Origin: Streptomyces indicus
Lineage (GTDB): Bacteria > Actinomycetota > Actinomycetes > Streptomycetales > Streptomycetaceae
Reading direction: 5' to 3'
NCBI RefSeq assembly: GCF_900100315.1
Contig: NZ_FNFF01000012.1
Location: 1 to 64,000, forward strand
DNA length: 64,000 bases
Under the pieces are notes generated by a model, which saw nothing but the letters and a program-made list of their open reading frames with translations, was not told the origin of the DNA and did no database searches. A program made the translations under genes and the position numbers. Positions 49,365 through 56,808 of the stretch are shown one piece after another. Positions within the stretch are counted from its first letter, which is position 1; every line of letters starts with the position of its first letter.

Positions 49365-49780
49365 GACGCGATCTCCTCGTAGTTGGTGGGGTGTTGGGTG
49401 GCGCGCTGTTCCTTGGTCTGGTGGCAGTGCAGGCACATGCCGAGCGAGGTCGGCAGGCAGTAGCTGTAGGTGATCCGACAGACCCCGCAGGTGCGGCGGG
49501 CGAGCATCGCCAGGGCGAGCGCGCCCCACTTGCGCGAGGTCATCGGCCGCACCGGCAGCGCCTTGTCCAGCCGGTAGAGGTAGGCGATGGCGCAGCCTGA
49601 CTTGCGGCGCCGCGTACGGCGCATGAGCTGCGCGGCCACCGGCTGGCCACCCGGCCGCAGCCCCTTTTCGCGGAGCTGTCGGCGGGTGGCGTAGCCGTCC
49701 GGGGCGTACTTCCACGGGAAGGTCGGTATCCCGTGGCGGGCGCCGGTCGGGTCGAAGCAGTCGGCGTAGGCGGTGCTCAT
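49361..49780 (-). CDS. RRQRL-motif zinc-binding protein
   Basis: 139 residues. The family signature RRQLREKGLRPGGQPVAAQL is at about 33-52, and a zinc ribbon (CGVC and CLHC) near the end. The family occurs almost only on actinomycete AICEs and plasmids, beside DUF2637 genes as here. It overlaps both neighbours by four bases. Function unknown. Confidence 0.88.
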   Translation of the reverse strand: MSTAYADCFDPTGARHGIPTFPWKYAPDGYATRRQLREKGLRPGGQPVAAQLMRRTRRRKSGCAIAYLYRLDKALPVRPMTSRKWGALALAMLARRTCGVCRITYSYCLPTSLGMCLHCHQTKEQRATQHPTNYEEIAS

Positions 49781-50751
49781 GCCGCCACCGCCTCAGGCTC
49801 CGTGCTCACCGAGTGCGGGCGCCGGGCCTTGCGTTCGGCGAGCAGGGCATCCCGCACACGCCGCGCACTCTCCGACGAGCACCGCAGGCCCTTGCGCAGC
49901 GCCTCGCCGTTGACGTCCGAGTCGGCCCAATCTGTGGTCAGCTCGCGGGCTTCTACGAGCAGCTCCTCAAGGCTGCGCGTCGGAGGCTTCTTCGACTTGC
50001 GCGAGTCCTTCGGCTTGCGGTCCTGCTTGGGCCCGGGCGCCTCGGCCGGCTGCTCCTCAGCGGCAGGCGGAGTCACCACCTCTTCGGCCGCGGGGGCGAG
50101 TTCACCGAGCTTGAGCAGCACACGCTCAGTCCGCGGGGTCTGCGAGCGCCACCGGCGCCCGTGGCGCTCGCGGAGCTCCGCCCGTGCCAGCTGGCGTTCC
50201 CGCTCGCGGCGCAGTGCCTCGGGGTAGGACGTGATCTCCCACAGGGTCATGCGGCGCCACAGCCCGAACGTAGACAGCGGCGCGAGCAGCCAGCGGGAGA
50301 AGCGAACCTTCTCCATACGCCGACCCGTCGCGACCCCGATCCGTACGGCGTAGATGTGAGCGCCGATCTCGGAGAACACCACCCACAGCAGCGGCATGAC
50401 GCCGTGCGCGAGCTTCGCCACCCAACCGTGGCCCGCCGCGACGTTCAACCAGCACGTCACCGCGGTGAGCACCCAGGGCACGAAGCGCACCCAGCCGAGC
50501 GCCATATCCATCCGGATCAGCAGCAGATTGGCCACGGTGAACACCGGGATGGCCAGGTCGATACCGACCGGCAGCATCCACGGAGACTCAAAGCCCCAGC
50601 TCGCCGCAGCCTCGGAGACCGAGTCGTACGACGAGAGCAGGCCCAGCGCGCCGACCCCGGCCGCCGCCAGGGCGCCGATGCCAGCCAGGCCCATCTCCGG
50701 GCGCGTCAGCGGCGGAACCGCCGCCTGTGTGGTCGAGGATGCGGTGCTCAT
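49777..50751 (-). CDS. DUF2637 membrane protein (SpdB-type)
   Basis: 324 residues from ATG 50751. About four membrane segments in the first 145 (LAGIGALAAAGVGALGLLSSY, PWMLPVGIDLAIPVFTVANLLLI, FVPWVLTAVTCWLNVAAG, GVMPLLWVVFSEIGAHIYAV) make up DUF2637. A cytoplasmic tail has charged helices, a Lys/Pro-rich linker and a C-terminal helix-turn-helix-like segment (WADSDVNGEALRKGLRCSSESARRVRDALL). This is a standard transfer-spread component of AICEs. Confidence 0.9.
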   Translation of the reverse strand: MSTASSTTQAAVPPLTRPEMGLAGIGALAAAGVGALGLLSSYDSVSEAAASWGFESPWMLPVGIDLAIPVFTVANLLLIRMDMALGWVRFVPWVLTAVTCWLNVAAGHGWVAKLAHGVMPLLWVVFSEIGAHIYAVRIGVATGRRMEKVRFSRWLLAPLSTFGLWRRMTLWEITSYPEALRRERERQLARAELRERHGRRWRSQTPRTERVLLKLGELAPAAEEVVTPPAAEEQPAEAPGPKQDRKPKDSRKSKKPPTRSLEELLVEARELTTDWADSDVNGEALRKGLRCSSESARRVRDALLAERKARRPHSVSTEPEAVAA

Positions 50752-51347
50752 GCGGCACCCCCCGTCACGGGCCGGTTGGCCAGGCCCGTCATGGCGGCGA
50801 TCTCGTCGCCCGTCAGCACGGTCGCTTCGTTCATGGCGTGCGCGACGGTGCGGATCTCGCGCCACAGGAAGCCGACCTTGCGGCGGGCCATCCCGCGCAC
50901 CATCCCCCACGACTTGCCGCCCTCCGGGGCGCGGTCGCGGCCCAGGGCCACGCCGTGGTCGGCGAGGACGTCGATGGCCTGCTCACGGTCGTGGTCAGCA
51001 GCGCACGCAGCGGCACGTCCCGGGGTCCACAGCCCGTACACCATCAGGTAGTTGACGTGAGCCAGCTCCCCGGCCGCGCACATCGCGGCGAAGTGCCACG
51101 GCACGGCGCCGTTCGGGTCACGGGCGGTGTTGCCGGTGACGGCCCAGCCGCCCGGCTGCGGCTCCCAGGCGATGACCTCGCTGGTGAACACGTGCATGCC
51201 GTAGGCGAGGGCGAGCACTGCGTGCCCGGCCTCATGGAACGCCAGGCCCAGCCGAGCCTGCTCGTAGTCGAGCGGCATCGCGAACATCGGACGCGGCTTG
51301 CCGGTGTGGTCAAGCAGCCGCTCGGGGGCGGGGGCAGTGGTGGTCAT
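50748..51347 (-). CDS. M41-type (FtsH-like) peptidase domain protein
   Basis: 199 residues. Has HEAGH (LAFHEAGHAVLALAYGM), the M41/FtsH metalloprotease motif, and a downstream AAMCAAGELAHVNYLM helix that could provide the third ligand. There is no AAA domain and no membrane segment, so it is a lone peptidase domain. It overlaps the DUF2637 gene by four bases and the upstream gene also by four. Family members are common on AICEs; the substrate is unknown. Confidence 0.85.
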   Translation of the reverse strand: MTTTAPAPERLLDHTGKPRPMFAMPLDYEQARLGLAFHEAGHAVLALAYGMHVFTSEVIAWEPQPGGWAVTGNTARDPNGAVPWHFAAMCAAGELAHVNYLMVYGLWTPGRAAACAADHDREQAIDVLADHGVALGRDRAPEGGKSWGMVRGMARRKVGFLWREIRTVAHAMNEATVLTGDEIAAMTGLANRPVTGGAA

Positions 51348-51655
51348 GCTGCGGCTCCCTTCCGCGAGCGGGGCCGGCGTGAGGTGGGCCGCATCAGGGG
51401 CACGACGTTGAACAGCTCAGCCGCGCGGGACTCGATGGCCTCCGCGACGATGCGGCACACCTGCTCGGGCAGCTCCGGGTGCTCGGAGTCGGCGAGCATG
51501 TCGCGGGCCGCGTCCTCGCGGGCCTGGCGCTCCTGCTCGCTCTCGCCCGGCTTGCCGAACACCGCCTCAAGCCAGAAGGCGCGCTCCTCACCGAGGGCGA
51601 GCTCTTCGAAGTCGTCGGCGTTCACGGCCTGGTGGCCGCCGATGTACGTACGCAT
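51344..51655 (-). CDS. AICE hypothetical protein, 103 residues
   Basis: Acidic helical protein (NADDFEELALGEERAFWLEAVFGKP, EDAARDMLADSEHPELPEQVCRIVAEAIESRAAELF) with a basic tail (SRRPRSRKG). Its start is coupled downstream to the M41-like gene, and its leader contains hairpin copy B. No family recognised. Confidence 0.72.
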   Translation of the reverse strand: MRTYIGGHQAVNADDFEELALGEERAFWLEAVFGKPGESEQERQAREDAARDMLADSEHPELPEQVCRIVAEAIESRAAELFNVVPLMRPTSRRPRSRKGAAA

Positions 51656-51691
51656 GGGATTGCTCCTTGTCGAAGGGCGAAAGGTGCCGGC

Positions 51692-51722
51692 GCGGTCGCG
51701 GTTCTTGGCGAGAGGCGACCGC
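51692..51722 (-). promoter_or_regulatory. Repeated leader hairpin, copy B
   Basis: 8-bp stem GCGGTCGC / GCGACCGC around a 15-nt loop, 37 bp upstream of the 103-residue protein. Same core as copies A and C. Confidence 0.7.
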
Positions 51723-51774
51723 CCTCGGGAAGTGGAAGTGCGGACCGGTCAGCGGTCCGGTGGGGTGGGGAGGT

Positions 51775-52533
51775 TCAGCGGTTGCGGACGCGGCCGGAGG
51801 CGGTGTTCGCGGACACGTTCAGGTGCCGGGCGCCGGAGATCCGCACGTCGCCGGAGACGCTGTTCGCGCTCACGTGCCCGGAAGAGCCGTTCGTGGCCTG
51901 GACAGTGATGTCGCCCGAGGTGGTGCCGAGGCTCGCGCCGCGGCCGTCGTACAGGCCGATCTCGATGTCACCGGACACCGACTGGGCAGTGATCTGCTCG
52001 GTGACGCGCCCGGCGTAGATGTCGCCGGAGGTGGTGTTGGCCTTGAGCTGGCGGACGCCATCGGCGTTCAGGTCGCCGGAGATGGAGTGGAACTCCATCC
52101 GGTCGACGTAGCCGAAGACCTCCGCGTCGGCGGACTGCGCGACGACCGCGAGCGAGGAATGCGGCGGCAGGCTCACCGTGACCTCGATCGGGCTGACGGT
52201 CTGCATGTTGCTGTTGCCGCCCGAGATGACCCGGCCGTTGACGATGACCATGTTGGTCACCGAGTTGTTGTGCACGATCCGGCCGCCGCGGCGGCTCTGC
52301 ACCATCACGTTGCCGGGCATGTCCGGCACCTCAATGCTGAACGCCTGCCCGTTCTGCGAGCTACGGGCTCGGTTCACCGCGTCGGCCGCCGGGCCGCTGG
52401 TGTCCTCGGTGCGCAGCACCACGCGGGCCATGGTGAGGCTGTCGAGGACCTGGACGCGGACGCTGCCCACCGGCAGCGCGATGCCCAGGACGATCGGGCC
52501 GGAGGTCTCGGAGACGAAAGCACGCTCGGTCAT
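51775..52533 (-). CDS. DUF4097 beta-helix-like protein
   Basis: 252 residues of repeated short beta strands: SISGDLNADGVRQLKANTTSGDIYAG, SVSGDIEIGLYDG, GTTSGDITVQATNG, SVSGDVRISGARHL. The SGDI repeat every 20-25 residues makes a right-handed beta-helix, as in DUF4097. No signal peptide or anchor is visible, so it acts in the cytoplasm or needs another protein. A DUF4097 gene in an AICE transfer operon is common but unexplained. Confidence 0.87.
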   Translation of the reverse strand: MTERAFVSETSGPIVLGIALPVGSVRVQVLDSLTMARVVLRTEDTSGPAADAVNRARSSQNGQAFSIEVPDMPGNVMVQSRRGGRIVHNNSVTNMVIVNGRVISGGNSNMQTVSPIEVTVSLPPHSSLAVVAQSADAEVFGYVDRMEFHSISGDLNADGVRQLKANTTSGDIYAGRVTEQITAQSVSGDIEIGLYDGRGASLGTTSGDITVQATNGSSGHVSANSVSGDVRISGARHLNVSANTASGRVRNR

Positions 52534-52582
52534 GGCTGAACTCCTGATGTGTGAAGGGGTGTTGAGCCGTGCGAGTGCCGGC

Positions 52583-52613
52583 GCGGTCGCGGTCCTTGGC
52601 GAGAGGCGACCGC
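52583..52613 (-). promoter_or_regulatory. Repeated leader hairpin, copy C
   Basis: 8-bp stem GCGGTCGC / GCGACCGC around a 15-nt loop, 50 bp upstream of the DUF4097 start and 8 bp past the RapZ-like stop. Confidence 0.7.
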
Positions 52614-52621
52614 ACCGGAGG

Positions 52622-53005
52622 TCAGCGCTGGACGACGGGCTTGTCCAAGTCGCGGTGGTGGACGCTGACGGTGTGGCCAGCCGCGGCGAGCCGTTCGGCC
52701 AGCGCGCGAGCGAAGGTCGGGGCGCGGTGACGGCCGCCAGCGCATCCGTCGGCGACGGTGACCGTCCCAGCGCTCGGGCCGGACACGAACGCGGCGACCG
52801 CCGTAGCGGTGGCCTCCACCAAGTCCGCGATGCCGGGGGTGTTCAGCACCGCGGTGCGGACCGGCTCGTCGTTCGCGGTCATGTACCGCAGCTCCGGCGA
52901 CACGTGCGGGTCGCGGAAGTGGTGACGCAGGTCGATGGTCAGGTGAGCCGCGGGCGGCACATCGTGCAAGTAGCCGAAGGAGACGATCTCAACAGCAGCG
53001 CTCAT
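52622..53005 (-). CDS. Lone RapZ C-terminal domain protein
   Basis: 127 residues that match only the C-terminal half of RapZ/YvcJ: EIVSFGYLHDVPPAAHLTIDLRHHFRDPH, then DGCAGGRHRAPTFARALAERLAAAGHTVSVHHRDLD. The P-loop kinase half is missing. In RapZ this part binds GlcN6P or RNA. Free-standing copies occur on actinomycete AICEs. It is the first gene of the long leftward operon. Confidence 0.87.
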   Translation of the reverse strand: MSAAVEIVSFGYLHDVPPAAHLTIDLRHHFRDPHVSPELRYMTANDEPVRTAVLNTPGIADLVEATATAVAAFVSGPSAGTVTVADGCAGGRHRAPTFARALAERLAAAGHTVSVHHRDLDKPVVQR

Positions 53006-53043
53006 GAGGACTCCCAGGAGTCGAAGGCGGGGATGAGGGAAGA

Positions 53044-53092
53044 GCCCCGGGCCGGATTCGATCCGGCGCCCTCACGGCATGGATGCCGGGGC
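53044..53092 (-). other. tRNA-like hairpin pair (acceptor + T arm only)
   Basis: On the minus strand GCCCCGG (53092-53086) pairs with CCGGGGC (53050-53044), and between them a T-arm-like hairpin GCCGG, ATCGAAT, CCGGC abuts the 3' strand exactly as in tRNA. Only 18 nt replace the D and anticodon arms, so it cannot be a normal tRNA. It may be a tRNA remnant or a tRNA-like structure in the operon leader. Confidence 0.4.
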
Positions 53093-53157
53093 TGAGTACC
53101 AGCGCGGCGGATACCGCGCGGTCCGCCTTTTCGACTCGGGGAGGCGGGGCCCACATA

Positions 53158-53169
53158 TTGAGTTCTCAA
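53158..53169. promoter_or_regulatory. rRNA-leader-like TTGAGTTCTCAA motif
   Basis: Inverted repeat TTGAG-TT-CTCAA within a longer string on the minus strand, CCTTGAGAACTCAA, that I recall from the leaders of actinomycete 16S rRNA transcripts. It sits upstream of the tRNA-like pair and of the leftward AICE operon. Confidence 0.4.
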
Positions 53170-53295
53170 GGAACGAGCGCTCCCGCCGGGGCTCGGTAAC
53201 CCTCCGAAGAGGGATCCGTCCTCGCGGACGGGACCCGGCGACGCGTTCTTGCAGTTCAAGCAGGCAATCCCCTAGGCCCGAAGACCCAGGAAGCA

Positions 53296-53389
53296 AAGCG
53301 ACCTAGGTCGCTTGCCGTTGATGAGAAAGCTACCTAGGTCACTTCAGGGCGTCAAGTGGTTCGGCGACCTGTTTTCAAACGACCTAGGT
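53296..53389. promoter_or_regulatory. Three ACCTAGGT operators for the GntR regulator
   Basis: Cores at 53301-53308, 53332-53339 and 53382-53389. The first is within a perfect 18-bp palindrome (53296-53313); the other two have looser flanks (CTACCTAGGTCA, CGACCTAGGTCA). They lie between the divergent RapZ and GntR genes and the last is 17 bp before the GntR start. This is what an autoregulated KorSA-type repressor needs. Confidence 0.85.
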
Positions 53390-53405
53390 CAAGTACGCTT
53401 TCGAG

Positions 53406-53789
53406 GTGGATTCACAGACGAAGAGGACGCCCAACGCCCGAGAAATCGCGGCCAAGCTCAGAGATGAGATCGCCGCAGGGACCTTCGGCCCCAACGACCG
53501 CCTCCCCGGCGGCCGGGCCTATGCCAAGAAGCTCGGCGTAAGCCTGATGACCGTGCAGAGCGCGTACGCCCAGCTTCGGGATGAGGGCCTCGTCGAAGGT
53601 CGTACCGGTAGCGGCACCTACGTCCGGGACCCCGCGGCCGGCGAGCAGAGCCCCCGCGAGGCAGCTCAGAACCTGGCCGACCTTCGCGTCGAAGTCGCGC
53701 GCGTCTCGGCCGATCTCTCGGACCTCGTCGAACGCGTCAAGCGGCTTGAGGAGACCGTGGGCTCCCTGGCCGGAGAGTCCGGCGCTTAG
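53406..53789 (+). CDS. KorSA-like GntR regulator
   Basis: 127 residues from GTG 53406. The winged helix-turn-helix (REIAAKLRDEIAAGTFGPNDRLPGGRAYAKKLGVSLMTVQSAYAQLRDEGLVEGRTGSGTYV) is followed only by a coiled coil (LADLRVEVARVSADLSDLVERVKRLEETV); there is no effector domain. This is the layout of KorSA, which represses transfer and replication genes of pSAM2-like AICEs. Lys-poor start region suggests little or no leader. Confidence 0.9.
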   Translation: MDSQTKRTPNAREIAAKLRDEIAAGTFGPNDRLPGGRAYAKKLGVSLMTVQSAYAQLRDEGLVEGRTGSGTYVRDPAAGEQSPREAAQNLADLRVEVARVSADLSDLVERVKRLEETVGSLAGESGA

Positions 53790-53794
53790 CTGCT

Positions 53795-53849
53795 CTCGCG
53801 GAGTGCTCGTCTTCATGCTCTAAGCGTGTCCCGGCGAGCACTCCGCGAG
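53795..53849 (+). terminator. Hairpin after the GntR gene
   Basis: 15-bp perfect stem (53795-53809 with 53835-53849) and a 25-nt loop, starting 6 bp after the stop codon. It should separate the regulator from the cargo genes. Confidence 0.75.
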
Positions 53850-53941
53850 TACGTACTCCCGCCGCCGTTGCACCGAACTAATCCGAACTTTCGGCCTGGA
53901 AGCGGGTGTTGGGCCAGCTGACGGGCTGTAAGACTGGCTCC

Positions 53942-54727
53942 ATGGCCGAACTCAACGGGAAACCCGTCAGCCTCGAAGACCTCGAACGCCTCGCCCTCAC
54001 CAACTACGGACACTTCACGTCCATGCGGATGGAGGACGGCACGATCCGTGGCCTGTCGCTCCACATGGACCGCCTCGCCCGTGACTGCCGCATCGTCTTC
54101 GGTGTCGAGCTGGACCGCGAGCAGACGTTGAAGTACATCCGCCAGGCAGCAGAAGGGCTGACCGGAGTAGCCGGACTCCGCGTGACTGTCTTCGACCCAG
54201 CCATCGACATGGGGCGCCCGAGTGAGGCTCAGGACCCCCACATTCTGGTGAACCTGCGGCCTGGCGGCGAGATGTCCCCGCCGCCGCTCACGGCCAAGAC
54301 CTTCCCCTTCACGCGCGACAGTGCAGAGGTGAAGCACATCGGGCTGCACCCTCAGCTTCGCCTGCGGCGTGAGGCCCAGCTCGCCGGCTTCGACGACGCC
54401 GTGTTCGTCGAACCCGACGGGCGCGTCTCCGAAGGCGGAACGTGGAATCTCGGCTTCATCGACCAGGACGGCACAGTCGTTTGGCCAGAGGCACCTGTGC
54501 TTCCGGGGACCGTGATGCTTCTCCTGCGCAGCCTTGACGCCCCGCGGCAGATCACCGCGCCGGTGAGCCTGGCCGACATCCCGAACATGGCGGCAGCGTT
54601 CGCCACCAACACGACGATCGGTGTTCGGACCGTCAGCGCCATCGACGACGTTCAGTTCCCCCAGGACCACCCCGTACTCGCCGAACTGCGCACCGCCTAC
54701 GCCGGCATCCCCGGCGAACGCCTGTAG
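53942..54727 (+). CDS. Class IV aminotransferase-like protein
   Basis: 261 residues from ATG 53942. Fold-type IV PLP enzyme: YGHFTSMRMEDGTIRGLSLHMDRL, the candidate PLP Lys in DSAEVKHIGL, and EPDGRVSEGGTWNLGFIDQDG, which matches the branched-chain/D-amino-acid aminotransferase cofactor loop. FATNTTIGVRTVSAIDD is the usual late block. The first of four rightward cargo genes. Substrate unknown. Confidence 0.85.
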   Translation: MAELNGKPVSLEDLERLALTNYGHFTSMRMEDGTIRGLSLHMDRLARDCRIVFGVELDREQTLKYIRQAAEGLTGVAGLRVTVFDPAIDMGRPSEAQDPHILVNLRPGGEMSPPPLTAKTFPFTRDSAEVKHIGLHPQLRLRREAQLAGFDDAVFVEPDGRVSEGGTWNLGFIDQDGTVVWPEAPVLPGTVMLLLRSLDAPRQITAPVSLADIPNMAAAFATNTTIGVRTVSAIDDVQFPQDHPVLAELRTAYAGIPGERL

Positions 54728-54778
54728 ATGACCGCCGCCGCCCGGGGAGGGCGGCGGCTCTCACCGCAGAGGTAGCCC

Positions 54779-55717
54779 ATGCCACTCGTTACGAAATGGA
54801 CCGGCCGCGAGGTGAAGGCGTTACGGGAGGCCGTACGCATGAGCCTGATGGACTTTGCCGAGAAGCTCGGTGTGTCCGACCGCATCGTCTCCCGCTGGGA
54901 GGCGGACGGGGAATCGGCCTCGCTCCGCATGGTGAACCAAGCAGCCTTGGACACCCTGCTCTCGCAGGCGGACAGGGACTCCCAGGGCCGATTCGTCGGC
55001 ATCCTGGCGGCAGATGACGTACCCACCCACGCCATCATCGAGCCTGCGGACGGCGAGACAAGCAGCGGCGACTACGTGAAGCACCCGGGCGACGGGAAGC
55101 TAATGGCGTTTGTGCCAGAGGGGATCTACCTCGCGGGCGAGAACGACGATCCCGTGTGGGTGGACGCGTTCCACATCGACACGTTTCCGACGACCAATGC
55201 CGACTACGCGCGGTTCTGCGCGGCGACGAAACACCGTGTCCCGGAGCACTGGGAGAACGGACGATGTCCGCGCGATCTGTACGACCACCCGGTGGTCCAC
55301 GTGACGTGGAAAGACGCCCACGCCTACGCGACATGGGCAGGTAAGTCCCTGCCCACAGCCGAGCAGTGGGAGAAGGCCGCTCGCGGCACCACGGGCCGAA
55401 CGTTCCCGTGGGGTGACCAGAAGACCGCGGCAAAGTGCAACGTCCGTGAGACCGGCGTAGAGGGCACAACGTCCGTCTCCCGCTACCACAGCGGCGTCTC
55501 CCCCTACGGCGTGTACGACATGGTGGGCAACGTCTGGGAATGGCTCGCCACCCCAACCACGCCGGGCCGGTACGAGCTTCGCGGGAGCGCCTTCACGAGC
55601 CCTCTTTTCCGAGGGGCTCCGGCCATTCCGAATGACGCCGGCGACACGATGCACGACGACGACACCGGGTTCCGATGTGCAGCAACGCCAGAGCAGATGA
55701 TCCCCCGCCAGAGGTGA
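54779..55717 (+). CDS. HTH (Xre-type) fused to SUMF1/FGE-like domain
   Basis: 312 residues. N-terminal helix-turn-helix about 8-62 (TGREVKALREAVRMSLMDFAEKLGVSDRIVSRWEADGES), then a SUMF1/EgtB/PvdO fold about 105-305: VPEGIYLAGENDDPVWVDAFHIDTFPTTNADYARFCAATKH, VVHVTWKDAHAYATWAGKSLPTAEQWEKAARG, YDMVGNVWEW, DDTGFRCA. The FGE copper-site cysteines are absent (LRGSAFTSPLFRG), so formylglycine formation is unlikely. It may be a DNA-binding sensor using the domain as ligand pocket. Confidence 0.87.
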   Translation: MPLVTKWTGREVKALREAVRMSLMDFAEKLGVSDRIVSRWEADGESASLRMVNQAALDTLLSQADRDSQGRFVGILAADDVPTHAIIEPADGETSSGDYVKHPGDGKLMAFVPEGIYLAGENDDPVWVDAFHIDTFPTTNADYARFCAATKHRVPEHWENGRCPRDLYDHPVVHVTWKDAHAYATWAGKSLPTAEQWEKAARGTTGRTFPWGDQKTAAKCNVRETGVEGTTSVSRYHSGVSPYGVYDMVGNVWEWLATPTTPGRYELRGSAFTSPLFRGAPAIPNDAGDTMHDDDTGFRCAATPEQMIPRQR

Positions 55718-55779
55718 GAAGGGAACGGTGCTCCGTACGCTGACCGCCAACCGGCGACCGACCCAAGGAGAGTCTGCTC

Positions 55780-56391
55780 ATGCTCGGCGAGGAACTTCGT
55801 ACACACGTGCCGGCATCTCCGTCACCGTGGCAGCGCTCCGTGGTCTGGGCAGGGCTACTCCTTCAACACCACGTGGCGTACCTCAGGCAGACTGGCGGAC
55901 TCGACGAAATCACCGCGGACATGCTCAGCGGCGATCAGGAAGACCTTGTGCTCTTCCTGATCGCAGCCGCACTTCACGAGCGCATGAGCGTGTTGCGTGC
56001 TGAGCAGCCTGTAGAAGGGGTCGCATTGACCGCACCACGGTTGCGTGACGGAGTAACCGGAACCCTGGCGTGCTCACCGTATGGCGCCCTTGTCGAAGCT
56101 CCCGCAGTCGCTGGGCTCGGTGCCCTTGAGCAAGCCCGGCTTGCGGAAGCAGCCACCTCGAATGACCCCGACGCCCAACTCCTCTGGACCAGAGTCCATC
56201 AGGCCGCGTATGCCGTCGTCACAGGTCTCTCCGCGCACGTACCGCCACGCTGGAAAGGACAACGTCCTCCAGGGGCCTGTGAGGGCGCCAACTACTGGGA
56301 GCGCGGATTGGTCATGGCCGACGTGCTGCTCTACATCAGCCGCGCCGAAGCTATGGCTCGCTTGGAACGTACGTTGGGCACTGAGGACTGA
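55780..56391 (+). CDS. Cargo hypothetical protein, 203 residues
   Basis: From ATG 55780 behind AAGGAG. Helical, soluble, with no motif that I recognise: SPWQRSVVWAGLLLQHHVAYLRQTGGLDEITADMLSGDQ, LVLFLIAAALHERMSVLRAEQ, ANYWERGLVMADVLLYISRAEAMARLE. Follows the SUMF1 fusion by 62 bp. Confidence 0.7.
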   Translation: MLGEELRTHVPASPSPWQRSVVWAGLLLQHHVAYLRQTGGLDEITADMLSGDQEDLVLFLIAAALHERMSVLRAEQPVEGVALTAPRLRDGVTGTLACSPYGALVEAPAVAGLGALEQARLAEAATSNDPDAQLLWTRVHQAAYAVVTGLSAHVPPRWKGQRPPGACEGANYWERGLVMADVLLYISRAEAMARLERTLGTED

Positions 56392-56408
56392 CAGCCGGAG
56401 GAAGCACC

Positions 56409-56768
56409 TTGGGACAGGCAGCGTACGACGTCGCGGTAAAGATCGCGCAGAGCGCTGGTTGGGATGACCTCGCCCCCCAGCCCTTCGGGGAGCATCAGGC
56501 CCGCCTGTGGGTGTCCGAAGATGAGTACTGGCTGGGGGTGAGCACTTCGAGCACCGACAGCGTGGTGCATCTCGCAGCTGGCCGAATCAACGCCGACGGC
56601 ACCGCCGCCGCTCCCGCAGCGGAAACCATCGGTTCGAGCGAAGCCTTCGAGGACCTGATGGCTGGGGTAGCCCATCTCTGGGTCGTGCTGGACAGCCTGA
56701 CACCCCTTCCGCCCCCGCGGCAGGTGAGCCGCGATGAGCTTGACGCGGCACTCCGCAAACTGCTCTGA
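56409..56768 (+). CDS. Cargo hypothetical protein, 119 residues
   Basis: Begins at TTG 56409 after a strong GGAGGAAG. Alpha-beta protein (YDVAVKIAQSAGWDDL, ARLWVSEDEYWLGVSTSSTDSVVHLAAGRI, SRDELDAALRKLL). 17 bp after the preceding gene, so co-transcribed with it. No family recognised. Confidence 0.7.
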   Translation: MGQAAYDVAVKIAQSAGWDDLAPQPFGEHQARLWVSEDEYWLGVSTSSTDSVVHLAAGRINADGTAAAPAAETIGSSEAFEDLMAGVAHLWVVLDSLTPLPPPRQVSRDELDAALRKLL

Positions 56769-56790
56769 GAGGGCCCCTCCTGGGGTCCTG

Positions 56791-56808
56791 TGGGCCATGT
56801 GTGGGCCA
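56791..56808. promoter_or_regulatory. Right candidate arm-type integrase site
   Basis: TGGGCCATGTGTGGGCCA, one base different from 38946-38963, 58 bp from attR. Confidence 0.5.

Noticed and set aside
53044..53130. A complete extra tRNA gene in the AICE
   Set aside because: A T arm and acceptor-like stem are present, but there is no room for D and anticodon arms between them, and no canonical 7-base anticodon loop can be placed.
54779..55717. Formylglycine-generating enzyme or a diversity-generating retroelement target
   Set aside because: The copper-site cysteines are missing, no sulfatase is nearby, and there is no reverse transcriptase or template repeat.
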